Shown here piece after piece: positions 35,933 to 45,054 of a stretch of DNA of 64,000 nucleotides; position 1 is the stretch's first letter; each line of letters starts with the position of its first letter. The notes beneath the pieces are model-generated. The model was not told where the DNA came from. It worked only from the letters and a program-made list of their open reading frames with translations, and ran no database searches. Made by a program: the position numbers and the translations under genes. The DNA lies in assembly GCA_964507025.1 (NCBI GenBank), contig CAZDOK010000004.1:186001-250000 (forward strand), given 5' to 3'. Origin of the DNA: Amarobacter sp964507025. GTDB lineage: Bacteria; Chloroflexota; Dehalococcoidia; Tepidiformales; Tepidiformaceae.

Positions 35933-38900
35933 GTGAGTCAGCAGGAGTCTATCGGTAGCTCCGGCAACCTGGCCAGTGCCGTGCTCGACCGGGCGGAGCG
36001 GTACAGCCGCGGCGTGCTGGGCCTGAACGCTGGTCTCGATCGCATGCTCATCTCTTCCGGGGGCGATCTGCCCGCGGCGCCAACGTTCGGGGGATCGCCG
36101 CTTTCCGCGGGAAGCTACCGCGCCGTGGAAGAGAGCCCCCCGCCCTCGCAAATCGTTGAGCAAGGCACCGCGTTGCCTGAGCCGGCTGCCACCGAGTCCG
36201 TCGAAGTCGTCCCGGGCAGTACTGCCGATGCGGCGGACGAGGGCCCGTCCTGGGTGCGCCGCCTCGAGACCATGGCGGGGATACTCGAGGCGCGGATGAT
36301 GGAGCGGGATACCGCGCCACCACTTGAATCGATTGGCATGCCCGTTCCCGCCGAAGCGACGCCGCCGCAACCCCGTCCCTCGGGCCGGCGTTCGCGGATC
36401 CAGGAGGCTGCCGCGCCGGTCACGATCGAGCCCGTCCCGACAGTCGGTCCTGACCGAGCGACAGACAGCCCGCCGGCTCCTTCAGGCGACGTCTCGACCA
36501 CAGCCGGGGCCGGTACTACGCCTCGTTCACCTTCCACCACTGACCCGGGGACCGCGGCGGATCAGCGAGGAACGGTCCAGCGGACTCCTGCACCCGAGGC
36601 TTCACAATCCCTGGGAGCACCGGCGCACGACGCCACCACCCACGCTCCGCCGGACCAGCCATCTGCGGCTCCATCCGAGGAAGCCCCCACCGTGCGCCCC
36701 CGGGCGGGTCTGGAGCGCGTCTCCGATCGGGAAGCCTCCACACCGCCGGGAGGACATCCCGCGACCCGTGAGGCAGCCCACCCGGCGCCTCCGGTGGCGG
36801 GGGCCCCGGCCAACGAATCGGAGCTGGCGGCGGCGCCTCCCTCACGCCCTCCGGGCGCACCGGCTGGCGAGCTGCGGACCGTTGCGTCGAGCATGCCGGT
36901 GCAACGGCGAACCGAACCGCCGGGAGCACCTGCGCACAGCTCCGCAACGGCCGGGCCACTGGACACGACGGGCCCCACACCCCGGCCACCCGAAGCCACA
37001 CAAGCCGCGGCAGCCCCCGGGCCGGGCACCCAGCCTGAGGGTCCCGCTGGGCCCGCCGATGAACCCGGTCCGCCACAGCTCCCCGCGGCGGTCTCAGGTG
37101 GAGCGTCCCCGGCGAGCTCGTCCGCTTCCACAACCGAACCGATGGCCAGCGTCCCCGGCGCGCCGATATCACCGGCGGCAGCCGAGCCCGAACCCGCCCG
37201 GACGCCACAGACCGATGCGCGGGAACCATCAGGGCAACCGAGCGAGCCCGGGGACGCAGCCAATATCGCGCAGCGTGGGACTCCAGTGCCTGAACTGCCA
37301 GCGGAACCCGAACCGGAAACCACCTCGCCGACGATAGCCGTCGACCCAGGGGCGGACGCATCGCCGATGAGACCGGGGGAGCCCCCGCTTCCGGCCGCCC
37401 CCGACGTGGCACGGTCGATCCAGCGGCTTTCCGCCCAACCCTCGGAGGCAGCTCCCACCGGTCATGGTCCCGGGCCAGTCCCCGGACCGGGCGGGGCACC
37501 GCCAGCGAGTCCCGCGCGGGAGGCTGAGCCGGCGGCCGCCGCCATCGAGGCGCCCCCGCCGATGCCTTTCGCAGCTGACCACCAAGCCGACATGGCTTCG
37601 GCTTACGAGGTCCCGCCAATCGGGACACCTGCTGCGGGCGCCGCAGGGACGGACACCCGGCAGGCGGAGCCCGTTCGGACTCTCCCGTCGCCTCTCACGG
37701 CCGCATCGTCATCCGAGAGCGTCGCGGCCGAGGGACCCTTGACGCCGCCCACCGAGACCGGACCTCACCCTGTCCCGGATCAGACTGCCGACCTGGGAGT
37801 TCCCGAGCCGGCGGAGCCGGTCACCGGGCCAACCGCTGCCACGGCCAGCGAGACCGACCTTGCACCGCCACCTCCGGGGGTCTCGCCATCGATCAGCCAG
37901 GTGACGGTCGAGCGCGGCAACATTCGCCGACGCGTTGAGGCGCCACAAGCACCTTCGACACCAGTGGCGCGACCAGCCACATCGACTGCGCCAGTCCCCG
38001 CAGCCTCGAAAGATGCACCGGTGGCGCCAACGCCTGGGCGGGCCCCCGAAAGCACCGGCGGCGTACCAGTCGTGGAGACGCCGGAACGCGAACCTGGCTC
38101 CGTGCCGGCACCGGCGGTGCCCCATGAGACAGTCCAGGTCCCGCAGACGAGCCGTGCCCCGGCTGGCCCGGCCGACCAGGGTTCTTCTCCATCGCCGCCG
38201 CTTGTCGATGCCTCGCCCGCGCGACTCCCCGAGGGGCCAGGGACTCGTGCCGCGCCTTCTGTCCAGCCGCCGGTCGTCCGTGACAGCACCACGGCTCAGC
38301 CACACACGGCGCGGGAAGGTTCGATCGCGTTCACGCCGGAACCACCGGTCGACGTGCCCTCTGCCGTGACCGAAGAGCGCGCACCGGAGGCATCGCCCCC
38401 GTCGCCGCAGATAGGACGCGTGCAACGGCGGGCCGAGGCACCATCTCCGCCCGCGGAGCCGCCCGTCGCCGGGGAGACTGGGGCCGTCACGGGCGACGCG
38501 ACGCTCGAGCCACGCTCCGGGGTGCCCCGGGTGGCGTCTGTCGCACCTGCCGCGCCCGCCGATACACACACCGAATCGCCGGGCGACCGGGAGGCGTCAC
38601 GGGAGCCGATCGCCCGTGAGGTGAGCCCGGGGGCCGCTCCTCTTGCGCCCCCCATCCTCGAAGGCACTGCGCCCCCACCGGCCCCGGCGCGACCGGATGC
38701 CGCCTCGGCGGCTTCTGCGCCGGTCGTCTTCCCCTTCCCTCTCGCCCAGCGCCGGGTCGCGCGGCAAACCGGGCCGTCGGCCGCGCCAGCAGCCGAAGAG
38801 AAGCCCGGCGCGCGTTACGAACCGCGCGTCGCGCCTGAGAGTTCGAGCCCGGCCGAGCCTCCGACCACGCCCATCCAGCGGCAAATCGCTACCCTGCGGC

Positions 38901-39544
38901 CACGCTCCCTGCCGCCGGTTGCACCGTCAGCCGGCGGCCCCGCTCCAGGTGCACAACAGCCGGGGACGGGAGAGCAGCCTGCCGGCGAACCGCCACGCCC
39001 GCGCGCCACGGTGGTACCAGCCCCCCGGGAGCACCAGGGCGCCGCGCCGGCGTTGCACCGGTTAACCGTCCCGCAGGCGCCAGCCGCACTACCCGCACCT
39101 CCATCCGAGTCCAGCGCGGTGACGCCCGGCGAGCCTGCTGCCGCGAGCCGGCGCGTTGCAGTTTCATCAGATCGCCCCGCCGCAGGCGACAGTACTCGCG
39201 CGGCGCCGCGGACACCCGCCCGGTCGATGACATTGCGCTCGAGCTCGCCCGCTCCGGGCCTCGGGAGCTCCGGGACCCCGGGGCCAGTGCTTCCGGGCCC
39301 CTCCGAGGTGCTACAGCGTGTCGCAGCCGCGACGCCGGTCGACCGTCCGCAGCTGCCGCTGGCACCGCCGCCCACTCGGCAGGTTGTCCAGCGAGTTGAG
39401 GAGCCCGTGGGGAGCGTGACGAAGGTAGAACCCGCACCCGAGGCACCGGAGCTGCCCGATATCGACCGGATTGCGGACCGGGTCTGGAAGAAGATCAAGC
39501 GCGATCTTCGCGTTGAACGGGAGCGCGAACGTGGGATGCCGTAA
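35933..39544 (+). CDS. 1203-aa Pro/Ala-rich, disordered eCIS-locus protein (possible ruler)
   Basis: I do not recognise a known domain. A folded-looking N-terminus (NLASAVLDRAERYSRGVLGLNAGLDRML, residues about 11-38, helical) and a charged C-terminal helix (DIDRIADRVWKKIKRDL then VERERERG) flank about 1100 residues dominated by Pro, Ala, Glu, Thr and Ser. At least eight short (V/I/L/A)QR motifs are scattered through it, echoing the LQR units of the DUF4157 protein. It lies between tube protein 2 and the LysM gene. No other tape-measure candidate exists in the locus, so a length-determining or scaffold role is possible, but Pro-rich sequence is unlike the helical tape measures of phages. Coding is supported by flanking operon structure and the absence of stops. 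Confidence 0.65.
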   Translation: MSQQESIGSSGNLASAVLDRAERYSRGVLGLNAGLDRMLISSGGDLPAAPTFGGSPLSAGSYRAVEESPPPSQIVEQGTALPEPAATESVEVVPGSTADAADEGPSWVRRLETMAGILEARMMERDTAPPLESIGMPVPAEATPPQPRPSGRRSRIQEAAAPVTIEPVPTVGPDRATDSPPAPSGDVSTTAGAGTTPRSPSTTDPGTAADQRGTVQRTPAPEASQSLGAPAHDATTHAPPDQPSAAPSEEAPTVRPRAGLERVSDREASTPPGGHPATREAAHPAPPVAGAPANESELAAAPPSRPPGAPAGELRTVASSMPVQRRTEPPGAPAHSSATAGPLDTTGPTPRPPEATQAAAAPGPGTQPEGPAGPADEPGPPQLPAAVSGGASPASSSASTTEPMASVPGAPISPAAAEPEPARTPQTDAREPSGQPSEPGDAANIAQRGTPVPELPAEPEPETTSPTIAVDPGADASPMRPGEPPLPAAPDVARSIQRLSAQPSEAAPTGHGPGPVPGPGGAPPASPAREAEPAAAAIEAPPPMPFAADHQADMASAYEVPPIGTPAAGAAGTDTRQAEPVRTLPSPLTAASSSESVAAEGPLTPPTETGPHPVPDQTADLGVPEPAEPVTGPTAATASETDLAPPPPGVSPSISQVTVERGNIRRRVEAPQAPSTPVARPATSTAPVPAASKDAPVAPTPGRAPESTGGVPVVETPEREPGSVPAPAVPHETVQVPQTSRAPAGPADQGSSPSPPLVDASPARLPEGPGTRAAPSVQPPVVRDSTTAQPHTAREGSIAFTPEPPVDVPSAVTEERAPEASPPSPQIGRVQRRAEAPSPPAEPPVAGETGAVTGDATLEPRSGVPRVASVAPAAPADTHTESPGDREASREPIAREVSPGAAPLAPPILEGTAPPPAPARPDAASAASAPVVFPFPLAQRRVARQTGPSAAPAAEEKPGARYEPRVAPESSSPAEPPTTPIQRQIATLRPRSLPPVAPSAGGPAPGAQQPGTGEQPAGEPPRPRATVVPAPREHQGAAPALHRLTVPQAPAALPAPPSESSAVTPGEPAAASRRVAVSSDRPAAGDSTRAAPRTPARSMTLRSSSPAPGLGSSGTPGPVLPGPSEVLQRVAAATPVDRPQLPLAPPPTRQVVQRVEEPVGSVTKVEPAPEAPELPDIDRIADRVWKKIKRDLRVERERERGMP

Positions 39545-39577
39545 GACGTGTGTGGTCTGGTATAAGGACGGCTACAG

Positions 39578-40240
39578 ATGACGCTCGTGAAAGCCACCAT
39601 CAGGAACCTCGACACGAACAAGGCCATCACCTGCCTGTTCAACCCCACCGAGTATGCCTTTGCGAAGGAGGTGGGCTGGGCCGAGGCCGCCGACCGAGGC
39701 GCGAACATCCCGCAGCTCGAGTTCGTGGGGGGAAAGCCGGCCACCCTCACGCTGAGCCTGTTCTTCGACACGAACGACACAGGTGAGGACGTGCGGGCGA
39801 AGTACACCAACGACCTGTGGGACCTGGCGCTCGTGAACCCCGACCGGCTGGACTCGAAGACCAACAAAGGCCGTCCGCCCGAGTGCATGTTCGAATGGGG
39901 CAACGCCTGGTCGTTCAAGGCCGTCGTCACCAGCATGACGCAGCGGTTCACGATGTTCCTGGAGGATGGGACACCGACCCGGGCCACGGTCGACCTCACC
40001 CTGAAGCAGGCGCACGACCCCGGGAGATTCCCCGCGCAGAACCCCACCTCGGGCGGCGTGGCTGGCCACCGTACGCGGGTGGTACAGCAGCGCGAGACAC
40101 TGGACCTCATCGCCGCGGAAGAATACGGCGAGGCGCGACACTGGCGGCACATCGCCGAAGCAAACGGCATCGATAATCCGTTGCGCCTGCGACCCGGTCT
40201 GCGGCTGGCCCTACCCCCTCTGGATGAGCACCCAGGGTGA
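39578..40240 (+). CDS. eCIS LysM baseplate protein (Pvc7-like)
   Basis: A 220-aa protein that links tube and spike within the baseplate. The N-terminal domain begins ATIRNLDTNKAITCLFNPTEY and contains LTLSLFFDTNDTGEDVR, typical of this family. A C-terminal LysM-like fold is at about 165-215 (QQRETLDLIAAEEYGEARHW, then LRLRPGLRLALPP). In eCIS and phage baseplates this LysM domain contacts protein partners rather than peptidoglycan. The stop overlaps the spike gene start as GTGA. Confidence 0.9.
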   Translation: MTLVKATIRNLDTNKAITCLFNPTEYAFAKEVGWAEAADRGANIPQLEFVGGKPATLTLSLFFDTNDTGEDVRAKYTNDLWDLALVNPDRLDSKTNKGRPPECMFEWGNAWSFKAVVTSMTQRFTMFLEDGTPTRATVDLTLKQAHDPGRFPAQNPTSGGVAGHRTRVVQQRETLDLIAAEEYGEARHWRHIAEANGIDNPLRLRPGLRLALPPLDEHPG

Positions 40241-41988
40241 GCAGTCCCGAACGGCCTCAACTCAACCTCTTCGCCGTGAAGGTCGACGGTGCCGACCTGC
40301 CACCGGCGTTCTTCAATGTGCTTGCCGAACTGGAAGTTGAACAAAGCCTGCACATGCCGGGCATGTTCACCTTGCGCGTCGCCGAGAACATCACGAGTTC
40401 GCCGGCGTGGCAATGGGCGGACGATGCCCGGCTTTCGATCGGCAAGCCCGTGTCGGTGCAGGTGCGCAACGGGACGAGTTTCGTTCCCTTGCTGGAGGGC
40501 GAGATCACCTCCATCGAGCTGGACATCGAGCAGGAAGCAGTCCCGATGCTCATCGTTCGCGGTTATGACAAGTCCCACCGGTTGCACCGCGGTACGCGGA
40601 CCCGCGCGTTTGTCCAACAGACCGATTCGCAGATCGCGCAGTCGATCGCCGGGCAAGCCGGTTTGCAGCTGCAGGCCGATTCCACATCCGTCCAGCACGA
40701 GCACCTGTTCCAGGTCAACCAGACCGACTGGGAGTTCCTGTCCGATCGCGCCCGTCGAATCGGTTTTGTGCTCCGCTTCGCCGATGGCAAGCTGCATTTC
40801 CAGAAGCCGGAGTCCAACAGCGGTACAAGCGTGCGGTTGGAGCTCGGGCAGGTGCTGCTGGAGTTCCGCCCACGCTTTTCAGCAAGTTCGCAGGTCAACT
40901 CGGTGGAGGTGCGGGGCTGGGACCCTCAGCAGAAGCGGCCGACCGTGGGGACGGCGAGCACTTCTTCATGGACGCCGACCGCAACCGGCCTGCCGAAGGG
41001 TGCCGCCGCCGGCCAGCAGGGCTTCTCCAGCGCGGCCAAACTCATCGTCACTGACCAGGGAATCTCGAAGGCCGACGAGGCCCAGGCAGTCGCCGGCGCG
41101 ACGCTGAAGGCCATCGCCTCCGTCGATATGGCGGGCGAGGGTCGTTGCCTCGGCAACCCGAAGGTAAAGCCAGGTGTGACCGTCCAGGTGGCAGGTGTCG
41201 GTACCCGCTTCAGTGGAAACTACGCCGTCACGGCCACTCGCCACACCTACACGCCCGAGGACGGCTACCTGACCGAGTTTACGGTCGACGGGATGAGTTC
41301 GGGCACCGTTGCCTCGATGTTGCTGGGCGATCCGCGCAGGCCCGGCCGCTCCGCGGCACACGCCACATGGCCACTCGCGGTCGGGATCGTCACCAACAAC
41401 AAGGACGATGAACGCGGCGCCCGTGTGAAGGTGAAGTTCCCATGGCTTTCGGAAGAGCTCGAAAGCGGTTGGGCGCCGGTGGTCTCTCCCATGGCGGGTC
41501 CCGATCGCGGGCTGATCATTCTTCCCGAGGTCAACGACGAGGTACTCGTTGGGTTCCTGGATGGCGACTTCAACTACCCGTACGTGCTGGGCTCAACCTG
41601 GAACGGCCAGGACAAGGCGCCCCTGCAGACCGGGAAGCTCGTCTCTGGCGACGGCAAGGTGGTCATCCGCCATTTCCGGACACGTGCGGGCCACGTGCTG
41701 AGCTTCGACGACACCCAGGGGTCGGAGAAGATCGAGCTTATCGACAAGTCGGGCAAGAACTTCCTCAAGATCGAGTCGTCGTCGAGCAAGATCTCAATCG
41801 AAGCGGCCGGCAACATCACGATCTCGGCGGGAGGGAAGGTCGCCATCGAGGCGAAAGCCGACGCGGCGGTGAAAGGCGCGAACGTCTCGGTCGAGGCGCA
41901 GGGCAAGCTCGAGCTGAAGGGCGCCCAGGTCGCGATCAACGGGAGCGCCCAGGTCAAAATCAGTGCTCCGGCGGTACAAATCAATTGA
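40237..41988 (+). CDS. eCIS central spike protein (Pvc8/VgrG-like)
   Basis: A 583-aa trimeric spike protein, combining gp27-like, OB-fold gp5-like and beta-helix parts. The N-terminal hub runs to about residue 240 (FEVEQ-type LEVEQSLHMPGMFTLRV, HEHLFQVNQTDWEFL). The OB domain starts near Trp378 (WPLAVGIVTNNKDDERGARV, GLIILPEVNDEVLVGF). The last 70 residues form a repetitive beta-prism (SKISIEAAGNITISAGGKVA, LELKGAQVAING). The GTG start overlaps the LysM gene by 4 nt and the stop overlaps gp25. No toxin extension is fused to the C-terminus. Confidence 0.93.
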   Translation: MSSPERPQLNLFAVKVDGADLPPAFFNVLAELEVEQSLHMPGMFTLRVAENITSSPAWQWADDARLSIGKPVSVQVRNGTSFVPLLEGEITSIELDIEQEAVPMLIVRGYDKSHRLHRGTRTRAFVQQTDSQIAQSIAGQAGLQLQADSTSVQHEHLFQVNQTDWEFLSDRARRIGFVLRFADGKLHFQKPESNSGTSVRLELGQVLLEFRPRFSASSQVNSVEVRGWDPQQKRPTVGTASTSSWTPTATGLPKGAAAGQQGFSSAAKLIVTDQGISKADEAQAVAGATLKAIASVDMAGEGRCLGNPKVKPGVTVQVAGVGTRFSGNYAVTATRHTYTPEDGYLTEFTVDGMSSGTVASMLLGDPRRPGRSAAHATWPLAVGIVTNNKDDERGARVKVKFPWLSEELESGWAPVVSPMAGPDRGLIILPEVNDEVLVGFLDGDFNYPYVLGSTWNGQDKAPLQTGKLVSGDGKVVIRHFRTRAGHVLSFDDTQGSEKIELIDKSGKNFLKIESSSSKISIEAAGNITISAGGKVAIEAKADAAVKGANVSVEAQGKLELKGAQVAINGSAQVKISAPAVQIN

Positions 41989-42395
41989 CCACAAACGACG
42001 ACATGCTCATCGGCCGGGGTTGGCGGTTTCCGGTGTCCGTCGATGCCACCGGGGGAATCGCCATCTCCTCGCATGCACAGGAGATCGAAGAGGCAATCGC
42101 CATCATCATCGGCACCAGTCCCGGGGAGCGGGTGATGCGCCCGACGTTTGGCTGCCACATCCATGAGCTGGTGTTCGCACCGAACAACCCCGAGACCGTT
42201 GGCCTTGCTCGCCGTTACGTCGAGGAGGCACTCGGCATGTGGGAGCCGCGCATCTCGGTGGAGGGCGTCGATGTCGCGACGGACTACTCGGACCCGGAGG
42301 CCGTGCGGCTGAACATCACCGTGACGTACACCATCCGCAGCACCAAGGACCGGCGCTCGCTGGTCTATCCCTTCTATCTGATCGAGCCCGAATGA
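41985..42395 (+). CDS. eCIS baseplate wedge protein gp25-like (Pvc9)
   Basis: A 136-aa gpW/gp25-family protein with GRGWRFPVSVDATGGIAISS, the conserved GTSPGERVMRPTFGCHIHEL core (containing the EPR-like ERVMRPTFG) and FAPNNPETVGLARRYVEEAL. The protein nucleates sheath assembly at the baseplate. The TTG start at 41985 overlaps the spike stop as TTGA, as other pairs in this operon do; ATG 42003 is the alternative start. Confidence 0.92.
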   Translation: MTTNDDMLIGRGWRFPVSVDATGGIAISSHAQEIEEAIAIIIGTSPGERVMRPTFGCHIHELVFAPNNPETVGLARRYVEEALGMWEPRISVEGVDVATDYSDPEAVRLNITVTYTIRSTKDRRSLVYPFYLIEPE

Positions 42396-42458
42396 CCACG
42401 CGCGTGACGGGCCTCATCGCGGTGGGAACCCTTACAATTGCGCGCTCAGGAGTCCCTC

Positions 42459-44429
42459 ATGCCCCTTCCTGATCCTCAGCTCGACGACCGGCGGTTCCAG
42501 GACCTCGTGAACGAGGCCAAGATGCTGATTCCGCGCTACACCCCGGAGTGGACCGACCACAACGTGTCGGACCCCGGGGTCACGCTGATTGAGCTGTTCG
42601 CGTGGATGACGGACCTGATGCTCTACCGCCTGAACCGTGTGCCGGAAAAGAGCTATCTGCGATTCATGGACTTGCTCGGAGTAACGTTGAAGGACGCCGT
42701 GCCGGCGACCGTACCGGTTACGCTGAGGCTCTCGGCGCCGCAGCCGGGCGCGGTAGTGATCCCGCGGGGCACCGCGGTCTCGACGCTCGCCGCGTCCGAT
42801 CAGCCGGCGATCACCTTCACCACCGACCACGACCTGGGGGTCGTGCCGCCGACGCTCCGCCAGTGCCTCTTTTCGTCCGATGACGTCGAGTACGCCGACT
42901 ACACGGGACGGCTGACCCTCGACGGCGAGTTCTTCGACGCGTTTCAGCGCGTCCCGCTACCCGGCGATGCCCTCTACTTCGGGTTCGCCGAGAACCTCAG
43001 CCACCATCTCCTGCAGCTGACCATCGACTGTAACGTGGAGGGCATCGGGGTTGACCCGCGCGATCCGCCGCTTGCGTGGGAGGCATGGTGCGGCGATGTG
43101 CGCGGCTGGGTGCGGTGCGCCGTGGAACGCGACGAAACTGGTGGACTGAACACCGACGGCGCGATCGTGCTCCACATGGCGGCGGGCATGGAGGCGCGGG
43201 TGCTCCAGCGGCTCCAGCTTCACTGGCTGCGGGTCCGGGTGGTCCAGCCAAGGCCCCGCCAGCCCACGTACTCTGCATCTCCCCGCATCAACACCGTCGA
43301 ACCGGTCTCCATCGGCGGAACTATCCAGGCGACGCACTCGACGCTCGTGGTGAACGAACTCGTCGGGCGCACCTCCGGTGTGCCGGGGGAGAGCTTTCAG
43401 CTGCAGAACTCGCTCATCCTGCCGCGAACGGGGGAAGAATACCTGGAGGTGTTCGAACCGGACGGCGAGTGGATGGGCTGGACGGAAGTGACGACGTTCC
43501 GGGATTCCGGACCGGATGACCTGCACTATGTGATCGACGGAGTGACCGGCACCCTGCGGTTCGGACCAACCGTTCGAGAGCAAGACGGCCGGGAAGTTGC
43601 CCACGGACGCACACCGGCCCGCGGTTCGGCCCTCCGGTTCACCAGGTACCGCTACGGCGGAGGCATCATCGGCAACGTCGGCGCGAACACGCTGACCGTG
43701 CTGCGTTCCTCCATCCCCTACATCCGCGAGGTGACCAACCGCATGCCGGCGTCTGGCGGGCTCGACCCGGAGACCCTGGATGCGGCCCGGCTCCGCGTGC
43801 CCGAGGCCGTGAAGACGCGGGACCGGGCGATTACGGCCTCGGACTATGAATTCCTCGCGCGTGAGGCATCGCGTCGGGTCGCTCGTGCGCGCTGCATCCA
43901 GGTGCGCATGGATGGCTCGGGCAGTTCGGTTCCACCGGGGACAGTCGAGCTGCTCATCGTTCCCCTGCTCCCTCCCGATTACCCTCGCACAGTCGAATCG
44001 CTGCAACCTGCGCCCGAGCTCATCGAGGAAGTGCGCGAATACCTCGACGAGCGGCGACTGCTGGGTACGCAACTCGTCGTGGACGGCCCGGCCTACGTCG
44101 GCGTCAGCGTGGAGGCCACTATCCTCGTCCAGCGCCACCGGCGCGCTGATGACGTTCGAGCGGCCGTGGCGGACCGCATTCGCGAATACCTCGATCCGCT
44201 CTTCGGGGGGCCCGACGCCACCGGCTGGCCCTTCGGCCGCGACCTCTACCTCTCCGAAATGCAATCAGTGGTGCAGTCGGTCCCGGGAGTCGAGTACGCC
44301 CAGGATGTGACGCTCTACCAGGTCGACATTCAGACGGGACAATCGCGCGCGGCAGGCCAAAGCATCACCGTGGCTGATGACGTGCTCTTGCTTTCCTATG
44401 AACACGTTGTGACGGTGGCACAGCGATAA
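42459..44429 (+). CDS. eCIS baseplate J-like wedge protein (Pvc11-like)
   Basis: A 656-aa protein of the putative baseplate assembly (gpJ/gp6) family, which with tail protein I builds the baseplate wedges. Seen: PRYTPEWTDHNVSDPGVTLIELFAWMTDLM near the N-terminus, LRFGPTVREQDGREV in the middle, then the J-domain features RYRYGGGIIGNVGANTL, AVKTRDRAITASDYEFLA and ELLIVPLLPP. AGGAG lies 6 nt before the ATG at 42459. A 63-nt gap separates it from gp25, where other clusters sometimes carry a PAAR gene; none is present. Confidence 0.92.
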   Translation: MPLPDPQLDDRRFQDLVNEAKMLIPRYTPEWTDHNVSDPGVTLIELFAWMTDLMLYRLNRVPEKSYLRFMDLLGVTLKDAVPATVPVTLRLSAPQPGAVVIPRGTAVSTLAASDQPAITFTTDHDLGVVPPTLRQCLFSSDDVEYADYTGRLTLDGEFFDAFQRVPLPGDALYFGFAENLSHHLLQLTIDCNVEGIGVDPRDPPLAWEAWCGDVRGWVRCAVERDETGGLNTDGAIVLHMAAGMEARVLQRLQLHWLRVRVVQPRPRQPTYSASPRINTVEPVSIGGTIQATHSTLVVNELVGRTSGVPGESFQLQNSLILPRTGEEYLEVFEPDGEWMGWTEVTTFRDSGPDDLHYVIDGVTGTLRFGPTVREQDGREVAHGRTPARGSALRFTRYRYGGGIIGNVGANTLTVLRSSIPYIREVTNRMPASGGLDPETLDAARLRVPEAVKTRDRAITASDYEFLAREASRRVARARCIQVRMDGSGSSVPPGTVELLIVPLLPPDYPRTVESLQPAPELIEEVREYLDERRLLGTQLVVDGPAYVGVSVEATILVQRHRRADDVRAAVADRIREYLDPLFGGPDATGWPFGRDLYLSEMQSVVQSVPGVEYAQDVTLYQVDIQTGQSRAAGQSITVADDVLLLSYEHVVTVAQR

Positions 44430-44431
44430 CC

Positions 44432-45052
44432 ATGGCGATGACACCAACCAGCGAGAACGCCGGCACGAACGATGGCGGAGAGCCGCCAGCGGCAGCGCCC
44501 GCGTTTGGGCACTCCTCCTGGGACACGCCACCGGGTGTTCCACAGGCACGCAGCAGCTACCTGGATCTCCTTCCCGGTATCCACCAGGAGAACGAGCTCA
44601 GCGACTTCCTCGGGCGGTTCCTGCTCATCTTCGAGCACATCCTGTCGCCGATCGACCGCACCATCGAGAACATCCCCTATTACTTCGATCCCGATGTGGC
44701 TCCGCCGGATGTCGTTGCGTGGCTGGGGTCATGGCTGGGGCTAGTGCTCGATGCCCGCTGGCCGGAGGATCGGCGGCGCGACCTCGTGAAGGCCGCTCCG
44801 GAGCTCTTTCGTTGGCGCGGGACGCGGCGGGGGCTGGCACACTTCCTGCGCCTCTACACCGGTGTCGAGCCCGAGATCATTGAGCCCTCGCTCCGCGAGA
44901 TCGCGAACGACCGCACGCGGGCATTTCGGTTCACGGTGCGCGTGCGCACGCCACGGGATTCGGGGCTCAGCCGACAGCTGGTGCAGAGCATCGTTGAGTC
45001 GGAAAAGCCGGCCTTCGCCGCCTGCAACCTGGAGTGGATCGAGGAGCGCTGA
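44432..45052 (+). CDS. eCIS tail protein I-like baseplate protein (Pvc12-like)
   Basis: A 206-aa gpI-family protein, the partner of baseplate J. After a disordered Ala/Pro start it shows SSYLDLLPGIHQENELSDFL, FLLIFEHILSPIDRTIENI, DVVAWLGSWLGLVLDARW and RRGLAHFLRLYTGVEPEI, all typical. It starts 2 nt after the J gene and is the last gene of the eCIS operon. Afp/Pvc Pvc12 is larger; this short form resembles the phage gpI type. No tail-fibre gene follows: the next gene is on the opposite strand and ends 2 nt away. Confidence 0.9.
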   Translation: MAMTPTSENAGTNDGGEPPAAAPAFGHSSWDTPPGVPQARSSYLDLLPGIHQENELSDFLGRFLLIFEHILSPIDRTIENIPYYFDPDVAPPDVVAWLGSWLGLVLDARWPEDRRRDLVKAAPELFRWRGTRRGLAHFLRLYTGVEPEIIEPSLREIANDRTRAFRFTVRVRTPRDSGLSRQLVQSIVESEKPAFAACNLEWIEER

Positions 45053-45054
45053 GG

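Noticed and set aside
28904..45052. Prophage or phage remnant
   Set aside because: Only tail-type genes are present. No capsid, portal, terminase, integrase or attachment repeats were seen, while DUF4157, DUF4255 and the CDC48-like ATPase are eCIS markers.
28904..45052. Type VI secretion system
   Set aside because: No TssJ/L/M membrane complex, no separate TssB/TssC pair and no ClpV; the sheath is a single phage-type protein.
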